From positions 35,347,764-35,411,763 of the forward strand of contig OV121092.1 in the NCBI GenBank assembly GCA_921293015.1: 64,000 bases of DNA. The letters are read 5' to 3'. Positions 35,555-45,736 of this stretch are shown here, one piece after another. Under the pieces are notes generated by a model that was not told the DNA's origin, made no database searches, and worked only from the letters and a program-made list of their open reading frames with translations. Source of the DNA: Phorcus lineatus (lineage: Eukaryota; Mollusca; Gastropoda; Trochida; Trochidae). Position 1 is the first letter of the stretch, and each line of letters begins with the position of its first letter. A program made the translations under genes and the position numbers.

Positions 35555-36304
35555 CATTCTCTCCCAATAGAGGTAGCTCTGTCAGAAATTCCGATACAAC
35601 CTCTGTTTTAATACGAAAGTTTCTTGATCTAGAACTGTGGAACGCTGATTGGATGGAATCATAGTTAGTTTTGCAATCAATGACGCCGTTTAAAAAGTCA
35701 TTTAAATCGACTAAATTATTCCTCAAGCTTCCCAAAGGCTAACTTTATTCGAATATGCACCTTGAAATTTGAGTCGTCTATACAGAACACAAACGTTTGA
35801 TTTTGCGGCTATATCAATACACAGTCTTGTGTGACATAAAAATGTTCATGCATTCATTGTTTTCATTGCAATATTGTGCCGGTAGGGGAAACTGCCGAAA
35901 GCCAGAGAAATCTTAATATTATGACAGAGGTTGTATAGGAATTTATGACGGGTGGGGTGAGGTGAGTTGGTGTTTAACTCCGCTTTCAAGACTATTTCAT
36001 TTATATCGCGGCTGCTAGTATTATTGCAGGGAGAAAGCCCGCAACACCATTGTCACTATGTATTGCGGTGAAACCTGCGAGCATTGGCTGGAACTTGCGA
36101 ACCATGGGTGGTCCTGTGCTGAATTTCAGTGTAGCATGGCACCCAAACCAGACTGCGTGTAGAACAGTTCTCTACTGCAGACAAAGTTGCCGAGCCCCTG
36201 GCGGGATTCGAACCACGGACCTCCTCATCCGAAATCGAACGCGCTAACCACTGCGCTATCCCGCCCCCAATTTGTGACAGAGCTACCTATGTTTGGAGAG
36301 AATG
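35555..36304 (-). mobile_element. MITE-A copy 3 carrying a SINE insertion
   Basis: It begins CATTCTCTCCCAATAGAGGT and ends tttggagagaatg, flanked by CAGGATGAT (35546-35554) and CAGGATAAT (36305-36313), a 9-bp duplication with one mismatch. Inside sequence is inverted relative to copies 1 and 2. Without the 318-bp SINE and its duplicated 11 bases the element is about 420 bp. Confidence 0.9.
35951..36268 (-). mobile_element. tRNA-headed SINE, full length
   Basis: Read on the minus strand: a head starting gggggcgggatagcgcagtg with A box (36240-36258) and B box GGTTCGAATCC (36214-36204), then a body, then a tail with gcggagttaaacaccaactc and cacctcacccc. It is flanked by AATTTATGACG (35940-35950) and AATTTGTGACA (36269-36279), an 11-bp target duplication with two mismatches, inside MITE-A. 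The T and acceptor arms do not pair, so it is a SINE rather than a tRNA gene. The tail resembles one I associate with molluscan SINEs. The RNA polymerase III promoter lies in the A and B boxes. Confidence 0.88.
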
Positions 36305-38247
36305 CAGGATAATACAGACTCTTACTCTTTCTTTTCTCTATTTCGTGTCTTCTGTGGTTGACAATTAAATTAATTGATTTTCGACTTGGGTATATAACTG
36401 TCTACCAAGGGCTTACTTCGATGGTTTCGATAGACTAGGTAATTACTTCAAAGTTTGTTGATTTTCTTATCATCACTCTATTTGACCGTAAACCTAAAAA
36501 CTCTTTTAATGTAAGTCGAGTGCAGAAACCATTATCAAACACATATATTAAAAATAACTTATGTTTATATCGTCATCTAATGACCATTTCAGTGTTCAAA
36601 CTATATTATTGTATTATTGTTTCATATAAAATATTTAAGTTCAAGAGAACCGCAACACAACACTGACTCTGTAATTTTATATTTGAAACTAAAACCTGTG
36701 TCTTGAAACTTGATTAATTGAGATTCAGAATAGTCGGGTAACAGCATGAAAGCTAGAAATCATATCTTGAGTGTCCCTCCCTATCGCTCTAATTGCTCAA
36801 AAAATTATATAGAAATAATTTGGTTAAGTTTAGTTTTTACGATCGGTGTCAATTGTCGAATGGTGAATGAATTCTTGTAATACATGATATCCATTTTAAA
36901 ATCAGCCATGCTACAATGGAATTTTGTCGATGGTCTACTCAGACGAAGCGTGGGCAACACTTGCGAATACGTTAGATATATATTTCACTTGACTTTTTAC
37001 TATAGACAGCGAATGAGACAAATTTAAAAATACCATGTTTGTTTATGATAACATCGGGGCTGTTGTTAAGAAGCAAAAGTAATCATCAAAGAATAATATA
37101 ATATCTCATATAGTAAATGGGAGTTGTGAAAAAGCATGTGAAGGTTTCATTTTAGAACCTGAGGAAGTTTAGTAATGTACATTAGTTTTGATGACGATTA
37201 TTTTCCATTATTTTATCTCATATGGATTGTTGTCATGTAACACTTAGTCAAGAGAAAATTAAGTAAATTCGGTACATAGGAATAATAACAATAATAAAGG
37301 GCGAGCGTACCATATTGTTGTCTTAAATCAATAACTATGTTCACAGTCTTTATCGAACCAAAGCTGGAAAAGTATGATGAAATGTTAGCGATAACACTCG
37401 AATGATTGATATTTTTATGTATCTATGACAAATTCATAAAATCATACTACATATTGATGTTATTAAACTTAGCATTCCTTTTTGTTTCATTTGGTTATTA
37501 CTTGTAAAATGTTTGACCATTGTTGTTGTGCTATATCAAGGTTACAATAACCCCGGTGTGCGTTTAATTCATTTTCGATTATTACAATGTTCACAGCAAC
37601 GCTGAACAAAATAAACACACGTCACTGAATGTGCCATTTAAAGCCCTGAGCGGTAAATACATTAATCTAATAACACTCATTACCAAACCATTAGTGTTAC
37701 CTCCGGGGGATTACAAAAGAGAACATCACTCAGCAAGGGAAAGATATTTTTTCATCAAGTGAAAAGGGAACTTGAATTGCCTTTTGAGAAGGTCATCTAC
37801 TGGCGATCGATGGGAATGGGAACTTTCTGGAAGAAAAATTAAAAGTCTGGAGGAGCTTTGAGTTACAATTTTATGCTGAAATTATATTCTTCAAGAATGT
37901 ACACACCCAATAGTTCCAATCAATTCTCCCACAAAAGTGCTGCATCCTTGAGTTTGATTGGTTATTTTGTCCGATTAACAGGGTATCAATTCACGATTTA
38001 AGTTGCTCTGTTTACCCGAAATCAGTTTACAATGGATGAATACATACATTGACTTCCGACTATCCGATTGATAACTTCTGAGTCAGTATTCTGCTTTTAA
38101 GTGGGATCAGCCTCATTCCATAAGGAATTAACGTATTTGTTTACGTTTTCACGGAGAGAGCAAATTGTTTTACATATATCTTATGCTTTTTTCGAAATAA
38201 GAAGTTTGATTGATAACTCAGCGTAAACTAAGCTTTCCGCTACTGGG

Positions 38248-38920
38248 TGTGCAGGCCAAAACCCAGAGATTTTATGATGCTTCATTTTTGACAGTTTCGG
38301 TTACTTTGATTCAGTATTGGTCTAGGGGAGATAACTCTGTCCAGGACGGTAAAATGTGTTACTGGTGCATCACGTTTTGTAAACAAGGCACATGGCCGAC
38401 GTTATCCTAGTTCAAGACACTTAAGTCATTTTTGGAATCTACAAAAGGCAAACAATTAGGTAACATTTGTAATATGTTTAAATAATGATTGTAGAATGTA
38501 AAGAATATAATTTCGATATATATAAAGAAGTATATTGTGTAAAACCTGCATTGTAAAGGTTTGCAAGGTGACGTAATGTCCTCAATAAATATTTGTAAAA
38601 GTTAAACAATTACAGTAAAGAATATGTTAATAAATGGTAAAATATTTGAGTAGATATTGCAGTAAATGTAAGTAAACTAAGGTAGTATATTTGCCTATAT
38701 TTCATTGATGTTTGGCAACATTGTAAAAGAAGTTTATTTTGTTTATTGCAGTCAATCTTGTTCAAACGACTACAGTATTGCAGAAAATCAATTGTTCTCA
38801 GCTTGTCCATTGTTCAAATGTTCCAAGTTCTGAAGATAAAATGTGTCAACAAAGTTGTATCTGAACTTGCTCAAAAATAAAAACTATAGACACTAACGAA
38901 GCTGTAATCTAATCATTACA
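38248..38920 (+). repeat. 5' LTR of the BEL/Pao element
   Basis: It begins TGTGCAGGCC and ends ATTACA. It carries a TATAAA at 38521 and AATAAA signals at 38584 and 38877, consistent with promoter and polyadenylation functions. It is the same length as the 3' LTR and shows no difference by eye. Confidence 0.97.
38516..38527 (+). promoter_or_regulatory. Candidate TATA box in 5' LTR
   Basis: gatatatataaag, with TATAAA at 38521-38526, lies 63 bases before an AATAAA (38584) in the same LTR. That spacing would allow a short R region, but the transcription start is not visible from sequence alone. Confidence 0.45.
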
Positions 38921-38944
38921 TGAATTGACTAATTGCCTAAAAAA

Positions 38945-41900
38945 ATGGCTGAAGTATCCAAAGGTGACTCGACAAACCGAGAGGTAGAGATGGGTGTTGA
39001 AGAACAGGAAAGTAAAGATCAGGAAGGAAGTGAGCCAAGACCCAGAAGACACAGGAAACTCACAGAAAAGGGTCAAGACTATGAACATGAAGTGATCTGT
39101 AACAAGAAACTTGGTGAGATAATGAAAGAATTAAAGAGATGTTACAGTAAGATGGAAGAAAGTATGAAAACAAATTCAGATGTGAGACTTATTAAAGAAG
39201 ACCACAAAATATGGTTAACCCTTTATGAAGAATTCGCAGATATTGTGGACAGTTTGAATTTGATCAATCCTGATACAGAAATAGAACAAGAAGACAGACT
39301 TTCACTCCTGAAGATGTATAAAGACAAAATAGATGGATGGTTCACAGAAAATGTAGATACAAGAGATAGTGTAAGTCAACAAAGATCAAATGTATCAAGA
39401 CAATCAAGAGCTTCTAAAGCGTCAAGCCTAAAGTCTAGACTAAAAGAGGAACAGGTTGAACTCCAAGAAAAACTGAAGTATCTGAAAGAAGTAAGAGAAT
39501 TGGAGATAGAAAAACTTACACTGAAACTGAAGGAGGAAGAATTGGCAATAAGAAGTAGACTGAATCTAGCTACAGCAAAGAGACAGATGCTAGGTGATGA
39601 AGAAAATATATCTGTTAATATGAGACACGAACAAATGGGTGACTATACCAGTAAGCTGCTAGAGACTTTGCCCGATTCAAGTCCACGAAGACCAGTTTTC
39701 CAGGAACCGTATCCAGCCAGAAATGTGTTTGTGCCGGGTAGTATTGCTGAAACAGCATCGAGTGAGAAAGACAATGACACTATAACATCAGAACTTGGAG
39801 CTGTACTTCGACAGTTGAGAATGCCGACACCAGAAATACAGAAGTTCACGGGAAATCCTCTTGAATACAAGAAATTTCTACGCCAGTTTACAACAAAGAT
39901 TGTGTCAAATTGCACCTCTGATGATGAAAGATTTCATTATTTAGAACAATTCACAGACGGCGAAGCTAGGAGAGTGGTAAATGAGTTTTCTTATTTTGAC
40001 GCAAAGGTTGGATATGAACTAGCACTTAAAGAGCTCGATGACAGATACGGGAACGATGATATCCTTGCCAATGCCTTTGTGAAACGAGCCCTTGACTGGC
40101 AGATAATCAACCATGATAACCCCAAAAGACTTGATGAATATGCAGTGTTCCTCAGTGAGTGTAATGGTGCCATTCAATCAATAGAAGCAGTAAAGGTACT
40201 TCAGTATCCTGATACTATGAAGAAGTTGGTGAGCAAACTTCCTTACAACCTTCAGGAGCGATTCCGAGGTATTGCATTCAGCATAAAGGAGAGAAATGAC
40301 ACTGTTAGATTTAAACATCTGGTTGATTTTGTGAAATCAGAAGCCAAGAAGGCATGTGATCCTACCTATGGAAGAGAAGCACTGGCATCATTGACCCGAA
40401 AGACGGAAGGGAGATTTACTCCAAGGCAATCGAACCAACCATTAAAAGGAAGCTTTGCAACTGCTCAAACTAACTCCAAACAAGAACATCATCAACATTC
40501 AGGTGGATCTTCTCAAGCAGTGAACAGAAATGCTGATTCCAAATTTGACAGTTTTACATCATGCATCTACTGTAGGGACAAATCACACAAAATAGAGACA
40601 TGTAATATATTCTCCAAACTGAAACACCAGGAAAAGGGAGATTTTCTCAGGTCTAAAGGTCTGTGTTTTAGCTGTTTGAAATTTGGTCACAGAAGCTTTG
40701 AGTGTCATTCAAGACTGACATGCAATAAGTGTGGACGAAAACATCCTACATCTCTTCACAATGATGAGTGGGTGAGAAAACAAGATGGGAAGAATGACGA
40801 TATTAGGGACAGGAAATTGAGTGCTTGCAATAGCCTGTCTATCACTAATGCAGCAAAAGATGAGTATGCAGAGTGTACTATGGCAGTCCTACCAGTGAAG
40901 CTGAAATTGAAGGACGGACTTAAAAGTGTGTCTACATATGCCTTCCTCGATCCCGGAAGCAATGTGAGTTTCTGCACTAACACCCTGTTGGAAGAGTTAG
41001 GTGGTACTGGTCGACGCATGGAAATAAGGTTGGAGACCATGGGACAGCCTTGCACTGTGAATACATTGGCAGTCCAAGGACTTCAGGTGTGTGACTTGGA
41101 GATGACACATGTGGTCGATCTGCCATGTGTGTACACTAAGGAGAAGATGCCTATATCTGCAGAACACATTCCTACAGATGAAGACATCGCACCCTGGTTG
41201 CATCTCGGAGATGTTGTGTTACCAAAGTTGGATGTGCAGATTGGATTATTGATTGGTAATAATGTACCAGATGCGTATTCCCCTTTGCAAGTAAGAACCG
41301 GACCGAAGGGTTCCCCTCATGCGACACAAAGTAGACTAGGATGGATCGTATGGAATGTCCTCCGACCACAGAAGGGAGAGACAATGGGCATGTCAGTTAA
41401 CAGAGCTGAAGTCACTGCCATTGAAAAGGAAGAAGGGTTGAGAGAGCTGGATCGATTGGTACGTCATTCCATGAACCTCGAGTTTCCAGAAAGAGTAGTT
41501 GACGATAAATTGGAACCCTCACAAGAAGATAAGCAGTTTCTCATACAGGCAGAATCATCTGTTGAAGTGGTAAATGGACACTACACTTTGAATTTGCCCA
41601 TCAGAAATCCACAGATGTACTTACCAAACAACATGAATCAAGCTCTCCAACGTCTGGACCATCTGAAAAGAAAAATGAAAAGAAATGATCAATTTCAAGA
41701 AGATTACAAGCAGGTAATGGCAAAACTACTTAAGGATGGACACGCTGAACTTGTGACGGCAGAAGACAAGGATGGTCCTCGTGGTCGCACGTGGTACCTG
41801 CCCCATCATGGGGTATATCACCCTCACAAACCAGGGAAGTTGCGTGTTGTATACGACTGTTCGGCAAATTACCAGGGGCAGGCTCTGAACAAAGTCCTGA

Positions 41901-44896
41901 TACAGGGGCCGGATTTGACAAACAGACTCCTGGGCATTCTGCTCCGATTCCGGCAAGAGAGGGTTGCTGTGATGGCTGACGTGGAATCTATGTTTCACCA
42001 AGTTGGTGTGCATGAGACTGATCGAAATCTGTTAAGATTCTTGTGGTGGCCAGATGGGAACATTGATGTGGAACCTGAGATATACCGCATGACGGTACAC
42101 ACTTTTGGCATCATTTCATCCCCAAGTATTGCGAACTTTGCTCTGAGACGAACTGCAGAGGATTACACCGACAAGTTTGAACAGACAGTAATTGAAGGGA
42201 TAAAGAAGAACTTTTATGTTGATGATTACCTGACATCAGTACCCACCATAGGCAAGGCCATCAAGCTGATCCAAGACACAAGCTGTCTATTGAAGCAAGG
42301 TGGATTCCGTCTGACTAAATGGACAAGCAACAATGCTGAAGTTGTGAAGTCAGTTCCGGAAGTTGATCGCTCTAAGGAGATGAAGCTGATTGATGTGAAT
42401 CAGGAAATGCCGTCAGAAAGAGCTCTTGGGGTATACTGGAAGACGGAGTACGATGTCTTAGGCTTCACTACACTAAAGAAGAGTGTACCATTCACCAGAA
42501 GAGGCATTCTTTCTTTGTGCAGCTCTGTATATGATCCACTTGGCATCACTGCACCATTCACCCTTATTCCAAAAGGTATTCTACAGGACCTCTGCAGGCT
42601 AGGCATAGGATGGGATGACAAGTTGGATGAAAGGTACAGTGAAAGATGGAAAAGCTGGATTGACGAGCTTGACATTCTACCTGAGCTCGAAGTGCCTAGA
42701 TGTTACAAGCCAGAAGAGATGGGACAAGTTGTCTCGTGTCAGCTCCACAACTTTTCTGACGCGAGCGAGGTTGGTTATGGTGTGGTTAGTTACCTAAGAC
42801 TGGAAGATTCAAATGGTGATGTGCATTGTTCCTTTGTGCTGGGAAAGTCTAGGGTGACACCCTTGAAGAAAATAACTGTTCCCCGATTAGAACTGGCAGC
42901 AGCAACTACTATGGTGAAAATTAGTGCAATGCTAGAAAGAGAACTTGACTATGACATAGATGAAGTGTTTTTCTGGACTGACAGTACTTCAGTTCTGAAA
43001 TACATACAAAATGAGACATGTCGCTTCCACACATATGTTGCAAATAGAATCTCTGTCATAAAGGAAGCATCTTCCATCAAGCAATGGAGGTATGTTCCAA
43101 CCACCGAGAACCCAGCGGATTATGCCTCAAGGGGTTTAACAATGAAGGCTTTGCTCCAAACACCACAGTGGTTACAAGGACCGTACTATATTTGGAAATC
43201 TGTGAAAGATTGGCCAGAACAGGCAACACTCAGTGGAAATCTCTGTGAAGATCCTGAAGTGAAGGGGACGGTCTGCAATGTGAAGGTCAGCTGCAATGCA
43301 GATGTTATGGAGAGACTGTTAAACAAATTTTCTGACTGGCTGATGCTTAAAAGGGTCACAGCTTGGATTCTAATTGCCAGAACAAACTTGCGTCAACTTG
43401 CAGCTGAAAGAAAGCGGATCGATGATGATCTTACAAAGAGAGGGCTTTCTGGCAAGGAGTTTGGCTCTCAGATGGAGCTTCAGATGACCCATTATCGAAA
43501 GATGAAACAGAGTGATGGATGTGTTAAGAAACTGACTGTGGACTACCTTCAGAGAGCAGAAGTAGAAGTCATAAAGTATGTCCAGAGTCAGCACTACCTA
43601 AATGAGAAAAATATGCTCAGCTGTGGGAAGATGATAAGCAAGTCATCAAATGTGATTAAATTGGATCCGTTCATGGTCGAGGGTGTAATTAGAGTTGGGG
43701 GCCGGTTGGAGAACTCAACACTACCATTTGAAGCAAAATACCCAGTTCTTTTGCCAAAAGAATCTCCAATCTCAAAGCTGATACTCCTAGATGCCCATCA
43801 GTCTGTCGGACATATGGGCAAAAATGCAATCTTGGCAAGTGTTCGTCAAAGGTATTGGATAGTTGGTGGAAAGAATGTGATCAAGAAAATATTGTCCAGG
43901 TGTGTGATTTGTCAAAAGTATCAGGCTCAGCCTCTGACTCAGAAGATGGCAAATCTCCCTATGGAAAGGGTTAATGACCAACCACCTTTCTCCCAAGTAG
44001 GCATTGACTATTTCGGGCCGTTTCAGATAAAACATGGCCGTAGCACTGTGAAAAGATACGGAGTGATCTTTACCTGCCTGGTTGTAAGAGCCGTTCACTT
44101 GGAGTTATCTTCAGATTTGACAACTGATTCTTGCATACAAGCAATCAGAAGATTCATCGCCAGACGGGGACCTGTGAAATATATCAGAAGTGACAATGGA
44201 TCCAATCTTGTAGGAGCAGAGCGAGAGCTAAGGGAGTCAATTCAGAACTTAGATCATGACAAAATTCAAGACTTCCTGTTGAACCGACAGATTGAATGGG
44301 AATTCAACACTCCAACAGCTTCCAACTTCGGGGGAGTGTGGGAGAGACTGATAAGACTAGTTAGAAAGGTTATGTACTCTGTGCTCCATAGTCAAAACCT
44401 ACGCTTGGATGATGAATCTCTCCGCACATTGTTTTGTGAAGTTGAAGCAATATTGAACTCGAGACCTATTTCCGAAATGTCAGACAGCCCAAATGATCTT
44501 GGTGCACTCACACCAAACCACATTCTTCTCTTCAGGTGTGGTGAAGAGATTCCACCAGTAGTCAACATTCCAGACAAGGGAGTTAACTATTGCCAGAGAA
44601 GGTGGAAGCAGATTCAATACCTTGCAAATATCTTTTGGACAAAGTGGACCAGACAGTATCTTCCTTTGCTCCAGGAACGCCAAAAGTGGTGTGTAGAAAG
44701 GGAGAACCTGAAAAGGGATGACTTGGTGCTAATCGTTGACAGTTCACCGCGAAATTCATGGGCTATGGGTAGAGTTGTTACTGTTCTGAAGGACAGGCAT
44801 GGACTAGCCAGATCGGTTGAACTGAAAACACAAGCAGGTACAGTTTTCAGACCAGTGAATAAACTGTGCCGTGTGATGGAAGCAAATCTTGAGTGA
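38945..44896 (+). CDS. BEL/Pao Gag-Pol polyprotein
   Basis: One uninterrupted frame of 1,983 residues, counted from the first ATG (an upstream in-frame TTG at 38933 is unlikely to be used). In order: charged N-terminus with coiled coil (about 160-215); Gag-like DUF1759 region (about 295-470); two CCHC zinc knuckles with first Cys at 540 and 574, and a third Cys/His knuckle at 593; aspartic protease (DUF1758 type) with D669 in FLDPGS; reverse transcriptase with D1012 in MADVES and YVDD at 1091-1094; RNase H with D1272, E1316, D1346, D1392; integrase zinc finger H1618, H1623, C1653, C1656; integrase core D1688, D1750, E1800; C-terminal DUF5641 region (about 1880-1975). The product would be cut by its own protease into particle, copying and integration proteins. 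All expected catalytic residues are present and the length is usual for BEL/Pao. Expression presumably starts in the 5' LTR. No stop or frameshift separates gag from pol. Confidence 0.97.
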   Translation: MAEVSKGDSTNREVEMGVEEQESKDQEGSEPRPRRHRKLTEKGQDYEHEVICNKKLGEIMKELKRCYSKMEESMKTNSDVRLIKEDHKIWLTLYEEFADIVDSLNLINPDTEIEQEDRLSLLKMYKDKIDGWFTENVDTRDSVSQQRSNVSRQSRASKASSLKSRLKEEQVELQEKLKYLKEVRELEIEKLTLKLKEEELAIRSRLNLATAKRQMLGDEENISVNMRHEQMGDYTSKLLETLPDSSPRRPVFQEPYPARNVFVPGSIAETASSEKDNDTITSELGAVLRQLRMPTPEIQKFTGNPLEYKKFLRQFTTKIVSNCTSDDERFHYLEQFTDGEARRVVNEFSYFDAKVGYELALKELDDRYGNDDILANAFVKRALDWQIINHDNPKRLDEYAVFLSECNGAIQSIEAVKVLQYPDTMKKLVSKLPYNLQERFRGIAFSIKERNDTVRFKHLVDFVKSEAKKACDPTYGREALASLTRKTEGRFTPRQSNQPLKGSFATAQTNSKQEHHQHSGGSSQAVNRNADSKFDSFTSCIYCRDKSHKIETCNIFSKLKHQEKGDFLRSKGLCFSCLKFGHRSFECHSRLTCNKCGRKHPTSLHNDEWVRKQDGKNDDIRDRKLSACNSLSITNAAKDEYAECTMAVLPVKLKLKDGLKSVSTYAFLDPGSNVSFCTNTLLEELGGTGRRMEIRLETMGQPCTVNTLAVQGLQVCDLEMTHVVDLPCVYTKEKMPISAEHIPTDEDIAPWLHLGDVVLPKLDVQIGLLIGNNVPDAYSPLQVRTGPKGSPHATQSRLGWIVWNVLRPQKGETMGMSVNRAEVTAIEKEEGLRELDRLVRHSMNLEFPERVVDDKLEPSQEDKQFLIQAESSVEVVNGHYTLNLPIRNPQMYLPNNMNQALQRLDHLKRKMKRNDQFQEDYKQVMAKLLKDGHAELVTAEDKDGPRGRTWYLPHHGVYHPHKPGKLRVVYDCSANYQGQALNKVLIQGPDLTNRLLGILLRFRQERVAVMADVESMFHQVGVHETDRNLLRFLWWPDGNIDVEPEIYRMTVHTFGIISSPSIANFALRRTAEDYTDKFEQTVIEGIKKNFYVDDYLTSVPTIGKAIKLIQDTSCLLKQGGFRLTKWTSNNAEVVKSVPEVDRSKEMKLIDVNQEMPSERALGVYWKTEYDVLGFTTLKKSVPFTRRGILSLCSSVYDPLGITAPFTLIPKGILQDLCRLGIGWDDKLDERYSERWKSWIDELDILPELEVPRCYKPEEMGQVVSCQLHNFSDASEVGYGVVSYLRLEDSNGDVHCSFVLGKSRVTPLKKITVPRLELAAATTMVKISAMLERELDYDIDEVFFWTDSTSVLKYIQNETCRFHTYVANRISVIKEASSIKQWRYVPTTENPADYASRGLTMKALLQTPQWLQGPYYIWKSVKDWPEQATLSGNLCEDPEVKGTVCNVKVSCNADVMERLLNKFSDWLMLKRVTAWILIARTNLRQLAAERKRIDDDLTKRGLSGKEFGSQMELQMTHYRKMKQSDGCVKKLTVDYLQRAEVEVIKYVQSQHYLNEKNMLSCGKMISKSSNVIKLDPFMVEGVIRVGGRLENSTLPFEAKYPVLLPKESPISKLILLDAHQSVGHMGKNAILASVRQRYWIVGGKNVIKKILSRCVICQKYQAQPLTQKMANLPMERVNDQPPFSQVGIDYFGPFQIKHGRSTVKRYGVIFTCLVVRAVHLELSSDLTTDSCIQAIRRFIARRGPVKYIRSDNGSNLVGAERELRESIQNLDHDKIQDFLLNRQIEWEFNTPTASNFGGVWERLIRLVRKVMYSVLHSQNLRLDDESLRTLFCEVEAILNSRPISEMSDSPNDLGALTPNHILLFRCGEEIPPVVNIPDKGVNYCQRRWKQIQYLANIFWTKWTRQYLPLLQERQKWCVERENLKRDDLVLIVDSSPRNSWAMGRVVTVLKDRHGLARSVELKTQAGTVFRPVNKLCRVMEANLE

Positions 44897-45063
44897 CTTA
44901 TGTGAAGGACAGACTTGACAACTTTCCTGGATTCTTGAAATTAATTTGTTGATGTTAAAAGAAGCATTTGTTTTTATGCACTTCAGATAGAGTGTAAAGT
45001 GTATTATTTTGTCCTGAAGTATTTTGTAAATGATAATTGTTTTGAAACAATTAGGGGCCGGGA

Positions 45064-45736
45064 TGTGCAGGCCAAAACCCAGAGATTTTATGATGCTTCA
45101 TTTTTGACAGTTTCGGTTACTTTGATTCAGTATTGGTCTAGGGGAGATAACTCTGTCCAGGACGGTAAAATGTGTTACTGGTGCATCACGTTTTGTAAAC
45201 AAGGCACATGGCCGACGTTATCCTAGTTCAAGACACTTAAGTCATTTTTGGAATCTACAAAAGGCAAACAATTAGGTAACATTTGTAATATGTTTAAATA
45301 ATGATTGTAGAATGTAAAGAATATAATTTCGATATATATAAAGAAGTATATTGTGTAAAACCTGCATTGTAAAGGTTTGCAAGGTGACGTAATGTCCTCA
45401 ATAAATATTTGTAAAAGTTAAACAATTACAGTAAAGAATATGTTAATAAATGGTAAAATATTTGAGTAGATATTGCAGTAAATGTAAGTAAACTAAGGTA
45501 GTATATTTGCCTATATTTCATTGATGTTTGGCAACATTGTAAAAGAAGTTTATTTTGTTTATTGCAGTCAATCTTGTTCAAACGACTACAGTATTGCAGA
45601 AAATCAATTGTTCTCAGCTTGTCCATTGTTCAAATGTTCCAAGTTCTGAAGATAAAATGTGTCAACAAAGTTGTATCTGAACTTGCTCAAAAATAAAAAC
45701 TATAGACACTAACGAAGCTGTAATCTAATCATTACA
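45064..45736 (+). repeat. 3' LTR of the BEL/Pao element
   Basis: A 673-bp copy of the 5' LTR, offset by exactly 6,816 bases. The corresponding AATAAA signals are at 45400 and 45693. The 167 bases between the polyprotein stop and this LTR hold no gene. Confidence 0.97.

Larger units (their letters stand above)
38248..45736 (+). mobile_element. Intact BEL/Pao LTR retrotransposon
   Basis: A 7,489-bp element: two 673-bp LTRs with TG...CA ends, one long Gag-Pol frame and no other gene. The target duplication CTGGG lies at 38243-38247 and 45737-45741, within the size known for BEL/Pao. No difference between LTRs was found by eye, so it inserted recently. There is no env-like frame. Only 24 bases separate the 5' LTR from the ATG, and they do not start with the usual TGG of a tRNA primer-binding site. 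The purine-rich stretch before the 3' LTR (aggggccggga, 45053-45063) is a weak polypurine tract. Confidence 0.97.

Noticed and set aside
36190..36268. tRNA gene on the minus strand
   Set aside because: A and B boxes are good, but the T stem and acceptor do not pair properly, and the sequence continues into a SINE body and tail with target duplications.
38610..38810. 66-codon minus-strand ORF repeated at 45426-45626
   Set aside because: It is the same LTR sequence in both places; no start context or motif, simply part of the LTR.
44897..45063. env-like gene after pol, which would make a retrovirus-like element
   Set aside because: Only 167 noncoding bases lie between the polyprotein stop and the 3' LTR.
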